Source: Bedellia somnulentella (taxonomy: Eukaryota; Arthropoda; Insecta; Lepidoptera; Bedelliidae). Taken from it: 64,000 nucleotides of DNA. Below the pieces are notes generated by a model. The model had not been told where the DNA came from, ran no database searches, and was given only the letters and a program-made list of their open reading frames with translations. Positions 11,516 to 21,714 of the stretch are shown one piece after another. The stretch's first letter is position 1. Each line of letters opens with the position of its first letter. The position numbers were made by a program, and so were the translations under genes. The stretch lies in the NCBI GenBank assembly GCA_963576735.1, contig OY755196.1:5437912-5501911 (forward strand), written 5' to 3'.

Positions 11516-11989
11516 ATACATTTTTAACTATTTATTTGCAATACTGTGTCAGTGTGATAAAGTGAATTATATATGTTCTTGTTAGTTATCTATGCTAATG
11601 TCCGCCACCTTCTTAATAAGTTACCACTATACTGTAGTACTGATCAATAAAACAACGTTCCTGATTATAAAATACAGTTTTATTTATTCAAATAACAAGA
11701 GAAATTTACGTTACAAATGTCATCAGAGTCGAGTTCCCAGATGCCATACACAATGGTTTTTTGCTCCTTATTGAGCAAAATATCTGGCGCAAAATTCAAT
11801 CCTGTCATTTAGCCACTAGATATGAAAAATATAGTGATTTAGCTTTCAAATTATGCCACATGATTACTTTGGCTTGTTAATCATCTGAAGAGATCTTAGA
11901 AGCATTTATGATGCTCAAAGACCATTTATTTCTGAAAGAAACAGAAGAAGTTTGACCGGGCGCGCTAACGCGGTACCTGCTTTGTGAGA
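11516..11989. other. Anonymous AT-rich DNA
   Basis: I see no coding signal or repeat that I can name; short frames here are not conserved with anything else in the window. Confidence 0.5.
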
Positions 11990-12152
11990 CCATAACATAA
12001 ACATAACATAAACGTTCACGCCGTTTATCCCCGAAGGGGTTGGCAGAGGTACCAATACTTCTGAACTCACATGGCAGCGCCATCTAGTGTCCAGAGAAGG
12101 TACCCACGTTTTGCTTAGACAGTGTACTCACGTGATAGGGGGCAGGCCTATC
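11990..12152 (-). mobile_element. tRNA-derived SINE 'family A', 5'-truncated
   Basis: The 3' part only: on the minus strand it ends CTGCCAACCCCTTCGGGGATAAACGGCGTGAACG followed by a (TTATG)n-like tail. The head with A and B boxes, seen in the copies at 29,239, 53,341 and 59,531, is missing; sequence breaks off after the 'ctatcgccg' segment. 5' truncation is typical of target-primed reverse transcription. Confidence 0.8.
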
Positions 12153-12169
12153 GCCGAATGATTATGAGA

Positions 12170-12600
12170 CTACTAATTTTAAAATATTATTTCTACAGTT
12201 TAATATTCGAAATACGTGTGAAAAGGGTGCTTAACATTATACTTATAACAGATACATCTTAAAAATATTAAAACTAAGTGTTTAGAGTGCAGTGACCTTG
12301 AAAAAGTGTTGCCGGTCGTTGACCGCAGCGAGCGGTCATACGTACAGTTCAAGTGATTCGTAAGATGTAGATATGTCTACAGATGCATCCACTTGTCGCC
12401 GCCCGCGCCCTAATCACCACTTTCTAATCACAAGTTACCAAGAATTCACTTACACTCGAAAACATCGCCAAAATGCTAGATGATAAACTGACAAAAAAGT
12501 TTTCCATCTTAGAAAGCAAGATAGAAGAAATTTGTGGTGACTTCAACAACCACCTGACAAATCTGAGTTTGGAGTCTAAGTGTCAAGAGTGTGAGTACCA
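12170..12600 (+). pseudogene. LINE 5' end: 5' UTR and start of ORF1
   Basis: GC-richer leader (12,300-12,370) followed by an ATG at 12,373 ('MSTDASTCRRPRPNHH') with a stop soon after, then 'LENIAKMLDDKLTKKFSILE', a heptad-like coiled coil typical of LINE ORF1 N-termini. It stops around 12,590. Only the 5' end is present, which is unusual because most LINE copies lose their 5' end. Confidence 0.4.
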
Positions 12601-13004
12601 AAGCATTTATATTTTCTTGTTAACTTTTTAAATTTAAAAAGTGCACAGAACCAACCCAGAATTTGTTTTAGGGCGTTTTAATAGGACCACCGAGGGCCGC
12701 AATAAAGCAAAATAACTGTGGACAAAGTGCGCAAACATTTTGATCAGTGCTACTACCGATGGCCGTATAAAAGATACGAAGTCTTGGCGAGTCTCGAAGA
12801 ATAAATAACATTGATTTATTTATTTATAAAACCCATACAGTTTTTCAAAAATAAATTATCTAATCTTGCCTTTTAGTTTTTTTCGGAACATAAATGTAAA
12901 TTACTAAAGAAAATCAAGGCTGCAAAATCAGAATATTCAGCAACGGGTAAATATAACATTAAATATTTCCTGACAATGATAATGGTGTTGTATGAGAGCA
13001 TACT
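12601..13004. other. Anonymous AT-rich DNA
   Basis: No open frame of note and no match to other parts of the window. Confidence 0.45.
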
Positions 13005-15157
13005 TTTAATAAACTTTTTTTATTCAACCAGGATGGGTTATCAAGAAACATAAACTTATCTGATATCCAAAAACAGTTGTATGCTGTTCTCATCCCGATC
13101 TGCTCCCGGGGTACGGCACCTTCCATTTAATGTAAGTACCGATTTTATATACATCTCGAATAGTTGGTCAAATAGCTGTCCTAAATGCCATTCACTTTTA
13201 AGATGACATCTTTATAACATGGTAATATTGTGTCATAATTATTAGTTAAGGAAACAATTTGTCGGTCTAATATTTAAAATTAGTCCTAAGTGTTCTACCA
13301 GGTTTACACCATACATGCCGACCTCGGCAGCAATGATGAGCACGTAAATGTTTGTCTTGTGCTATATGCGTTACTTCTGGACAAAAAAAAACGTATCAAA
13401 ATTTGTACCAAATAATTAAGAGCCAAATCAAAGGATGAAATCATAAGGTTAAATCAATAGATTTTGAAAGTAGCGCTATTGTAGCTTTGAAAAATACGTT
13501 TCCCGAGGTCATAATTATTGGCAGCTATTTCAATTCAATTTTTCTTCAATGGCCTTTGACCGTGTTTTAACACAGTAACTTTGCCAACGTCCAGTGAAAA
13601 GAAAACACATATTGAAAAGTTAAGAAAATTTTGAAACACTCATTGATCATTCATGTTTGAAAAATAAAATAAATATTAACAACAAAATATTTACCACAAA
13701 ATTAACAATATGAACAAAAAGAATGCATTATAATTTTATATTATGGACCTTGATGAAATGACACAAAGTTTTAATGAATGGGGTATATACAAAACAAAGT
13801 AAACATTTAAAATTAGAAGGAAGAGGGATGAAAGGAGGTAAAACATCATATAAAGAAAATGATAAATAGGGACATGCGAAAAAAATATGGTCAACTGTTC
13901 CTTCATCTAATCAACACTAGCTATTTCATTACAGCCGTTGTTTATGGCGTGAAGCTAAAAGCAATGTAATACACGTCAATTATGTACGGTGTTGTCGCAT
14001 TTACCACCTAACATGTTAGATGATGGGTGGATAAGTAATAGGAGACGGTCCCATTTCACCCGAAGTAACCAAATATGTCGATTATTTTGTAAGAACATGG
14101 TTGCAACAAGAGATTCTGTGAATTAATTTCATGAAGAGATTTTTTATAAAGTGTTGAGTTTTTCAGTATTTTGTTATACTAGTTAGCAATATAAAAGCTG
14201 TTTTTTAAGAAAAGGCACTAAACGCAGCAAATTAATGAAAAATTAGTAAATTTTACAGTAGAAAAACTTGGTTGTACTACGAAGCTTACTTCCCTTCGAT
14301 CTAAAATAGATAGTGTATGCCTTAATTTGTTCTGAATTAGGAGTAGTGCATAATTATAAAAATTTAACCTTTGGTCAGCAAGACAAAAACAAAATCAAAT
14401 TGAAGGAATCGGAATTAATTTGCCAATTGAAATTGATAGTTACAAAATACTAACAGATTTGCTAAACAAGTCAGTTGTATTTTAAAAGTCACTCACCACA
14501 ACTATGTGTCGATGTGATGAGAGGAAACTATTTTAGTGATTTAGTGATACATGTCCAATTGACGACAAACTTAATCATATCACAGGAACTGACCACACTC
14601 TTAATATTAAAAAGGACTCCTATGATATTCCAAAACATATAAGCAGTAGTGAAGAACTGTAAGTAACACCTGATATGGAAAACATTTCAAAGTGGATTTT
14701 TAATATATCCAGTCGAGAAAATTCAATTCTTTTACTGCCAAAAGGAACTCAAAACGTAGCAAACTTGTCGTAATCAAAACATGCATACAAAGAAGGTGAA
14801 TTCACCATTTACCCCATAGTACACAAAAATATGTTCAACCAAAATAGTAAACTAAACACCAAAAACTATACTTACGCACTACGCAAACTTATAAATAAGA
14901 ATTGTATTAATATTTGTTTGTAAGGATTTAACAATGTAAAATATCTAAAAATAGAGAAATAATTGTTATTGCCAGATGCAAGTAACAAAATTGTAAGTCT
15001 TTCATAATAAATACGAAAGTCACGGTGTTGAGTGAAGGTGAGAATTTTTGTCACAATGAAACGTGTACAAATCCAGTATCGTATAGAGAGGAATCGACCG
15101 AAATAACAAAAAAAAAACAACAAACTTTTGCACGCGAAACCTTTTATAGAAAACGAC
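13005..15157 (+). repeat. Unidentified old repeat family, copy 1 (longest)
   Basis: Recognised only because blocks recur elsewhere in the same order. Block U1 (13,005-13,135, with 'TATCTGATATCCAA...CGGGGYACGGCACCTTCCATT') recurs at 22,388 and 40,178. U2 (13,155-13,495) recurs at 26,225. U3 (14,165-15,157) recurs at 27,036, 39,660 and 40,500. In U3 one frame is kept across copies with a peptide like 'SKWIFNISSREN..LLPKGTQNVANLS', so it was once coding. Many stops. I recognise no domain. Probably a decayed autonomous element of several kilobases. Confidence 0.6.
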
Positions 15158-15525
15158 GTTAGTTGTATATAACTTATGCTTTATGTTATCTATATCGCAT
15201 CTAAATTTGAGCTGTATGACACATTCATTGGAATGAAGCAATTGAAGCAATATAATTAATCAACTATTAATAATTACTCGTTACTGCATCAAATTTCACG
15301 TTTACAATCGCATGGCAACTGTGTATGTAAGCAGAAACCGAATGTAAAATTATTTTAATTAATAACTAGAGATTTAGCAAAAATTTATGCAAGTAAACAA
15401 ATCATAATATCGTAATAATTACATATTTTAAAACTCCATCACTTATTTTTAGTTTATTAACATTCATTCCATAATTAACAACCAGACTGGCATATTAAGT
15501 TTTTATAAATATACTCATCATTAAC

Positions 15526-15855
15526 ATGGGTGGATTCACATCAAAACAGAAAGATGAGGAGATCATCATTGCCCAGAATGGCGCAAATGACGCTAGTAAC
15601 ATTCACCTGGAACAGAAGTTAGAAACATACGGGGTGGTTACCACAGTGATAGCAGTACTACTGGGAGTGTTACTGCTGTACGCAGCGTACAGAGCATGCT
15701 GTGTGCACGCGAAAAAGTGGTTGCGGCGAGAAGTTCAGGGCTGGCAGAGCACCGTCAGCCTGGCACCACACCGTGCACCACCATCGGTCATCATCAGCAA
15801 TGGAGACGGGAAGCCATACACAGCGGCGATTCCCATGCAACACCTCGTCGTGTGA
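15526..15855 (+). CDS. Small N-myristoyl-like, single-pass membrane protein at 3' end of an LTR element
   Basis: An intact 109-residue ORF. The N-terminus MGGFTSKQ fits a myristoylation signal (M-G-x3-S). A hydrophobic segment 'VVTTVIAVLLGVLLLYAAYR' (about residues 36-55) is followed by Cys and basic residues ('CCVHAKKWLRR'), predicting a cytoplasmic, possibly palmitoylated juxtamembrane region. The C-terminal half is Pro/Ser-rich. The stop is followed by a purine tract and an LTR start (15,967 and 15,982), placing this ORF where env-like third ORFs of LTR retrotransposons lie. Family not recognised. That it stays open amid heavily mutated sequence suggests a recent insertion or constraint. 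Confidence 0.6.
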   Translation: MGGFTSKQKDEEIIIAQNGANDASNIHLEQKLETYGVVTTVIAVLLGVLLLYAAYRACCVHAKKWLRREVQGWQSTVSLAPHRAPPSVIISNGDGKPYTAAIPMQHLVV

Positions 15856-15966
15856 ACGTTTTTTGTGAAGTTTCGTCGTATATTTGTGTCTTTTAAATAT
15901 TGTTTTAGCCTTTTCACGTCATTTTTTAAATTTTCCATTATGTTTTTCTAAATCGATTTTTTTTAC

Positions 15967-15977
15967 AAAGAAGGGGA
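15967..15977 (+). promoter_or_regulatory. Polypurine tract
   Basis: AAAGAAGGGGA a few bases before the TGTAGCGG LTR start; PPTs prime plus-strand synthesis and directly precede 3' LTRs. Confidence 0.6.
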
Positions 15978-15981
15978 TATA

Positions 15982-16136
15982 TGTAGCGGTAATTAGATAC
16001 CGCACATAATTGCATATTTGTATAAATTTCAGTCACTACGTCAACCTGATTAAATACGCACGTGTGATTGGAAAACCTAGTTTTATTTTATATTATAGTT
16101 GGTTCTCCTCATAGTAAAAATAACATTAGTTAAACA
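15982..16136 (+). repeat. 3' LTR (solo end of a truncated LTR element)
   Basis: Starts TGTAGCGGTA, ends ...TTAAACA, preceded by the PPT. To the right the unidentified repeat resumes exactly where copy 2 (27,746) is uninterrupted, supporting 16,136 as the insertion edge. The 5' LTR and most of the internal region are missing. Confidence 0.55.
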
Positions 16137-16523
16137 ATGGATGTCTGCGAATAAGCCAAAACTAAGAGTTGATAAAAATGTAGAAACTATTAAGTCTGAC
16201 ATTTTTTTCGAATAATTTCAACTGAGGCATTAGCAATAAATGACCGCAACAAAAATGATATTATGCATCCATTTTTATATCGAAATGATAACCAAAATTT
16301 TGTACAAGAGTTATTATTTCCAATGTGCTGTTGAAATTTTAAATAAGTTCGTGAAAAGCCTACTTTGTATTTTGATGCCACGTGTGGTGTGATGAGAAAA
16401 TTAAATGCAGAAACAAAAAAGATGAGAACGATTGGTTACGCAGTTGTCATAAGTTAAAATCAAAGAATTTAATGTTTTTTGACATGAAACGCAAACACTA
16501 CTTGAACGTGTAAAAAAAGAAAC
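16137..16523 (+). repeat. Unidentified old repeat family, block U4 of copy 1
   Basis: Aligns with 27,746-28,010 and 41,270-41,545, including 'ATGTCTGYGAATARG' at the left and 'GTCATAAGTTAAARTCAAAGAATTT' at the right. A frame starting 'MSANKPKLRVDKNVETIKSD' is shared with the 27.7-kb copy. It is interrupted at about 16,524, and an about 40-bp stretch ending there is repeated at 17,703-17,743, after which the sequence appears to continue. Confidence 0.55.
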
Positions 16524-16714
16524 AAAGGATAGAGAAATTTCGCGCTGGATGCCAACTGACACTGTAGCTCAGTTGGCAGAGCGACGGGGGCGTATACCCG
16601 AAGGTCGCGGGTCCGAACCCCGCCAGTGTCGAAATTTTTCTTTCCTTTAATAACATCTTTTATTTATGAGTAATAATCCCCACATGAGGAATTCATGTCA
16701 AAAAACATTAAATT
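16466..16714. repeat. Nested inverted repeats around a tRNA-like gene
   Basis: Outer arms 16,466-16,488 and 16,692-16,714 are perfect 23-bp reverse complements. Inner arms 16,524-16,542 and 16,630-16,648 pair at 17 of 19 positions. The tRNA-like sequence occupies the loop and its 7-bp acceptor stem touches the right inner arm. Confidence 0.85.
16558..16631 (+). tRNA. tRNA-like gene or tRNA pseudogene, anticodon uncertain
   Basis: 74 nt fold as a tRNA: perfect 7-bp acceptor stem (GACACTG/CAGTGTC), D arm GCTC-AGTTGGCA-GAGC, T arm GCGGG-TCCGAAC-CCCGC. A-box TAGCTCAGTTGG and B-box GGTCCGAACCC are good, and TTTTT follows at 16,635-16,639 as a Pol III terminator. The anticodon arm is abnormal: only CGGG/CCCG pairs, leaving an 8-nt loop GGCGTATA with no U at the expected position 33, so no anticodon can be assigned. 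A lost base in the stem would explain it. It may be a pseudogene or the head of a SINE. Confidence 0.65.
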
Positions 16715-17702
16715 ATGTGATAGTTAAGCGTTTCCAACGGTAACATTTCGAAAATTCGAATATCTCAAATCCGAAATTCACTATTCAGAAAACTGTTCAC
16801 ATAATTTACGTATCACAGATGCTTTATTTTCCACAACTTCATTAGTACATAAATACATTTTCTAGAAGTATCACTTCCCAGAAAAACTAAAACCAGATTA
16901 TTAAAATGAATTTTTTGCTTTTACCAACTATATCTTTTAGTATAATCTCGTTATTCCAAAGGTTTAAAAGACCGAAGTAACTTTATCTATAGTCTTACAT
17001 ATCGTAAATCTCTTTAACCAGATATTTTTATGTTAGAAAAATTTTATCAATAGAACGCGGATGCATGCCTGTTTGTATGTATACTTGCTTGCTTGTTTGC
17101 ATGCTTGGTTGCATGTAGGCGCCTGCTTGGGGGGGTCGGGGGGCGAAAGCCCCCTGCAGACAAAAAAAAGTTAGGTTACATTCAGTTAGGTTAGGTTAGG
17201 TTAGATTATGTATAAAACGAGCGAGCGTAGCGCAGCGGAGCGAGCACCTAAATGTCTGATGCATGGTATACTACTAAACGGGGTATACTACTTACTTAAA
17301 ATATGCCTGCAAAATTATTCATAGTAGTAGGTATCATTCAGTATATCTGTATTTCAAATATATGGAAAATGATTTTTTGGAATAGTGATTATTCGGAAAA
17401 GCAATATTGCGGAATTAAGGTATATCTGGTTTTCGATTCTTCGGAAATCCGTTCTAGTGGTTAATCAAAATGATAGTAAACAAAAACAAAAACCAAACGA
17501 TAATCTGGAATGTAAGAATATGGTATATGAATTTTTGATGAAACAATATTATGGCAATTAAAAAAAAGCGATTAGTTTTCGGTAAAATAATATTCGGGTT
17601 TAAAAGTTTCGGATATACAGTATGTAACCGTTTCCAACATTTGCATTCTATCTGAAAAGGTAGACAAGTGGCCGTCCGAATTAGTTAAAAATTCGGAGGT
17701 AG
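16649..17702. other. Insertion of anonymous AT-rich DNA between 40-bp direct repeats
   Basis: The segment between the two copies of the 40-bp repeat (ending 16,527 and starting 17,703) carries the tRNA-like gene, the right inverted-repeat arms and one arm of the foldback element. The rest has no coding signal. Confidence 0.45.
17119..17270 (+). repeat. Single-arm fragment of the foldback element
   Basis: Matches the inner arm of the element at 2,435-3,250: GGGGGGTCGGGGGGCGAAAG, (TTAGG)3-4 at 17,185-17,207, and GAGCGAGCGTAGCGCAGCGG. Tips and second arm are absent. Confidence 0.8.
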
Positions 17703-17743
17703 GAAACGCAAACACTACTTGAACGTGTAAAAAAGAAACAAAG

Positions 17744-18250
17744 TCTCCAACAAAATGACATTATCCACGCATCAGCAAGACAAGACGACTCAAAATTAGT
17801 ATTGTATATAGTCAAACAGTAAATATAAATTGTAATACAGATGTAACAGTGTTTATAAAAAGTAAATCAAAGCATAGATCTGTTTTATTTTTGCAATCAT
17901 CATCAACAATCAATTTTGAGACGCCACCAAGAGGCAGCTCATGTTCGTGATTGAGGAGCAGGCACACAACAGCCTATTTCCGTTCATCATCTTATTAGAA
18001 AGTAGGGAAATAGTTTATCATTAATGAGGTGCTCTAAATACAGTGTAAAAATGTGTACTCGAAGTATAATTACAATGGTAAGTTATCATACATATATATA
18101 CCTTATTTCCCTTTGGGGTTGGCATGGCCTATCAAATTGATTGCCTCTTAGGATCCTAACACACTTCACGAGCTTCATTTACAATCATCATTCTTTTCAT
18201 ACGTGCCCTTCTATTCACATAATTTTGTATTATTTTGTTCCAAAAATATA
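17744..18250. other. Anonymous DNA with a SINE trace
   Basis: No gene seen. A short segment at 18,096-18,150 (CATACATATATATACC...CCCTTTGGGGTTGGCA) looks like the 3' hairpin and tail of a SINE or LINE in minus orientation. Confidence 0.4.
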
Positions 18251-18938
18251 TTGATTTAATTGTAGGAAAATTGTGATGTAAAAAAAGGACCATTCGTATA
18301 GAGCCAACTCATTCGAAAATGTTTTTCTTAAAGAAAAGGCCAAGTTGAAAAGACCACATCTAAAAATGCGATGGTCCCGTACCCTCAATATATAAAACCT
18401 TTAGAAAAAAGATTAGAGATAATGGAATAATTTTTTTAGGAGAGATTTCAAATTCTCAAATGTAAAACACGGTTTGTACAATGCCGGAAACAAGTCCGTA
18501 GGAGCTGAAAATATTCATTTTAAAAGAGTCGATGAAAAAGAGGTACCTTCTAGATTCCGCGATTTTGTTTTGGCCGAGTTTAAATATCAGGATACCTGCA
18601 TTATTTTCTTTTGCACAAAATAAGAAAGAACACTTATTAACAAATTAGAAGAAGCCTTGTGGATTCAAGTTTCAATAGTTGTCCCAAACAATTTTTTTAC
18701 TATTGAGTGTCCATGGCGATTCGAAAGTACAGCGGAAACTGAAAATGTTCGACCCCTAGTATTTGCACTTATGTCGAATAATAAACAAAGTGAAGCTATG
18801 TTGCTTTGCTCCATTTTAAAGTCACAACTTGAATGGAGGGTAACAAAATTACATTGGGATTTTGAAACGGCATTTTTAAACGACGTGTCCCTTGTATTTG
18901 CTTGGTTGCATGCATTGACGGTAGTCGCTGGCTGCTAA
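18250..18938 (+). pseudogene. MULE transposase fragment
   Basis: The best part (18,657-18,938) contains 'PLVFALMSNNKQSEAMLLCS', the PLVFALL-x-NK block of MULE-family transposases, and 'WDFETAFLNDV', where the catalytic D-F-E-x-A motif is expected. Upstream 18,480-18,650 gives weak in-frame sequence ('GLYNAGNKSVGAEN', 'VPSRFRDFVLAE'). It ends at 18,938, just where the C/H-rich segment should begin. Different enough from the 11-kb fragments to be another family member. Confidence 0.6.
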
Positions 18939-19371
18939 TATCATTGTGTAAACAATGTTTGTCGAAGGTCAAAAAAAGCAACAAAGAAGAAAAGTGAAAA
19001 GGCGAATCTTCGGAATCAGTGCTGTGTTGCCATTATTACGTGCAATAGCAGTATTTGAGGGATGGAAATACGAAAAAAACAAATGCGAGGCAGCGCAAAT
19101 GAAAATGAAACAAATTTAATTATTAGCAAGTAACAGCTTCGATAAAATTCTTAGTGTGTTTGGCTAACGTCACCGTACAAACAATTAGAGAGTCCTGACA
19201 TTCTGCACTTAACAAGCGTTTAAATAAAAATACGCTAACGTTAATGCGGCTTTTAAATGTTCTTGTTAATATTACTGACGATTCTGAAATCATTGTTTTC
19301 GAAACAAATAAACGCAAAAGGTTACATATTTAAAGAAAATTACATAAGAAATACTACCATGCAGTACCTGA
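18939..19371. other. Anonymous AT-rich DNA
   Basis: Short frames only; no repeat or gene recognised. Confidence 0.4.
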
Positions 19372-20350
19372 CGGGTGTGATAAGCAGTGGACCCGCGTGG
19401 TCGCAGGCAGCAATACTTTTTGGTGGCCTCAGCGTTCGTCGCCTACAGGACACGGAACTACCAACATTCTTGGCCTCTTCATATGGGGTGTTAAGGCTTG
19501 TCACTCGTATTCTTAATTTTGATGGTGACACTTTTAGTATTCCATTCTGCAATGAGGCTTTCTAGCTGTGACGAGCCCGTTTCCTGGCGGGAGATATTCC
19601 AGAGGAACCCAACGTGCAGCGCTCCTGGGATGAGGAACTGTGCAAATCATCTCACGGCGGGTTATTGGCGCAGTGCTCGGGAGCAGAGTTTGCTCGTTTG
19701 AGAGCAGACTCTCAGCCAGTTGCTTGGTTGCATGCGTTGCCGCCTCCGCATATAGATAAGTTTCTGGTCGACCACTCCCTGCTAGTAGCCGTAGCGCTTC
19801 GACTTGGATGCAACACCGCTGTGCTTTCATCAGTTGATTTATTGGGGCGTCATGGGCTAGATTCTGTCAAAAGCGAGGGGAGAATCTCTCGCTACCACTC
19901 AATCAATGACATCGTCCGGAGGCCTCTCGTCTCCGCTGAAATTCAATCCGTTTAGGAACCACCAGGTTTGTGTCACAGCGACGGAAAGTGTCCAGACAGT
20001 CTTATTTTAATACCATGGGGGAGAGGTTCTTGTCCTCTGTGGGATGTATGTCCTACGTGCGTGAATTGGCGATGGCGTTTCCCGCATTAGCTCCACGAGC
20101 TTAACTCCTGGGGCTGCGGCGGAGATGGCGGCGCAGCAGCAATCAATTAAGTACGTGCAGCTGATGGGGAGTTACTGGTTTATCTATTGGCCGTCAAGAC
20201 ATTGGGGGTGTGGGTATCTAAGGGTAGGAACTTTGTCAGGGACATAGGACATCGTTTGGGGGAGTGGGGATTTAACTACCGCTCAGGGGCATTTCTGATC
20301 CAGAGGATCTCGCCAGCTGTGCATAGTGGGATTCCTGCCAGTGTGATGTG
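19372..20350 (+). pseudogene. YLDDGT-type retroelement, copy 3 (C-terminal part, distinct subfamily)
   Basis: Shares landmarks with the other two copies: 'WSQAAILFGGLSVRRLQD' (compare LPVRFGGLGVRK), 'QRSWDEELC' (QRSWDDILC in copy 2), 'PVAWLHALPPPHIDKFLVDH', a degraded knuckle, 'EPPGL..SDGKCPD..ILIPW' and a tail 'GFNYRSGAFLIQRISPA'. The RPDG of the putative nuclease is CPDS and the WDATC motif is WDVCP, so the nuclease is dead. The divergence from copies 1 and 2 points to a separate subfamily. RT core absent. Confidence 0.65.
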
Positions 20351-20529
20351 AATCTTTGGGCTGGGCATGGCTTGGAGCGGTTTATTTGTTTAATTTTGTT
20401 TTGTTACTTTAATCCTTAATTATCTTTTATTTGGTTTAAATTAATGATTAATTTCTGCTGTTTTGTATCAATTTGAGTCTGCAATTATTTTTTCTTTAAT
20501 TGTCAAGAAATCTAATGATTATAAAATAT

Positions 20530-20672
20530 GCCGTGCCGTGAAGTGTCGGCATAGAATAACACTACCCCATTTCTTCCGGTGGGTGTACTTAAGAGATTAG
20601 TAACGATATTGAGGCTTTTATGGGATTTTCGGGCGATGTGGTTGGAGACCCATCACCAACAACCTTTATTAA
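20530..20672 (+). mobile_element. SINE 'family B', partial
   Basis: Plus-sense copy from 'gccgtgaagtgtcggc' through the B-box-like GGTTGGAGACCC (20,640-20,651); cut off before the 3' hairpin, where a LINE tail begins. Confidence 0.7.
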
Positions 20673-20981
20673 AGATAGGAAAAGGAATGTTGAGATGGTT
20701 TGGGCACATAGAGAGGATGGATGATAGAAAATTGGTAAAAGGGATCTATAGAGCTAGTGTGGATGGTAATGTTAGTAGAGGACGACCACGGAGAACACAC
20801 TTGGACCAAATTGAGAGTGTGCTCAAAAAGGCTGGCGTCCGAAGTATGAAGAATAAAAGAGCATGCATGAAAAGATTGATGGATGTAAACGAAGCTAGAG
20901 AGGTTTGTCAGGATCGTACGAAGTGGCGATCAATAGTCTCTGCCTACCCCAATGGGAACTAATGGCGTGAGTATGTATGTA
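20673..20981 (+). mobile_element. LINE 3' end (RT C-terminus plus tail)
   Basis: 5'-truncated LINE. The frame to 20,962 reads 'RWFGHIERMDDRKLVKGIYR', 'GRPRRTHLDQIESVLKKAGV' and 'REVCQDRTKWRSIVSAYPNG', the C-terminal region of RTE-like reverse transcriptases. The 3' end is CTGCCTACCCCAATGGGAACTAATGGCGTGAGTATGTATG, a two-stem hairpin plus (TATG)n tail. Shorter copies of just this tail lie at 24,424, 25,744, 43,537, 52,395, 52,597 and 55,436. Confidence 0.8.
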
Positions 20982-21236
20982 AAATCTTAGTAATTGTATA
21001 TCAAACATTCACAGTTTTATATAGTTAGTATAATACCAGGGCGTCATAAATCCATGCAGCTATTCGTTAACCAGAAATGTTTACATTTTATTCTAAATAC
21101 ATGCAAACTCCTTCGTTTTGAAAATGTAAAATAAAACCTCTTTTCGTAGTGCAGTCTATAAAAAAGCCTAATGCCACTAATAATATAAAAAGAAAACAAA
21201 AGGAAAAGATTTAAAGAAGACCAATTTGAGGAACAA

Positions 21237-21540
21237 TATTTTTTCAATTTATTAAAAATTAGTGAGCTTGTTTTCTTAAGAAGAGGCCGAGGATCTGTTT
21301 TACTATACGAAGGATATCAATACCATAAAAAAAAATATACTAACGGACAAGAGTACTGGAAGTGTGCTCTGAAGAAGGAAAATAAGTGTACTGGATCTCT
21401 CATAATAAAAGAATGTAAACTAAGTAATTAAAATGTTTTACTTGTTATTATAGATGCTTAAGTTTAGTTATATTGAAGGACGCCGAGTTATACATAATAC
21501 TCGTATTATCTGTCATAGAAATGAAAAAGATGTGAAAATT
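21237..21540 (+). pseudogene. FLYWCH-type zinc finger, interrupted
   Basis: 'SELVFLRRGRGSVLLYEGYQ' then 'YWKCALKKENKC' give the F/L...Y-x-G-Y...YWxC...C signature of the FLYWCH finger. The expected C-terminal His pair follows after a frame break at about 21,430 in 'RVIHNTRIICHRNE'. An intron with donor GTAAACTAAG is possible but not convincing. FLYWCH fingers occur in MULE transposases and in host chromatin proteins such as Mod(mdg4); given the MULE pieces nearby I favour a transposase relic. Confidence 0.55.
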
Positions 21541-21714
21541 TTAATACTCCTGAATATTTTCCCGCCGCGCCGTGTCGACGCTAGCTATCAAATATTTTTT
21601 CCCGCCTTTTCCTGGCTTAGTTTCTCCGACTACTGCGCCCCCTACCGCTAGTGCTGGCCAGTGGAAACTTTTCTTTAAATTGACTTTAAATAGTCACACA
21701 TATGAACGAAAGGT

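Noticed and set aside
14872..15250. Minus-strand frames with hydrophobic stretches
   Set aside because: They lie opposite a repeat whose plus-strand frame is the one conserved between copies; the hydrophobicity reflects reversed Lys/Asn codons.
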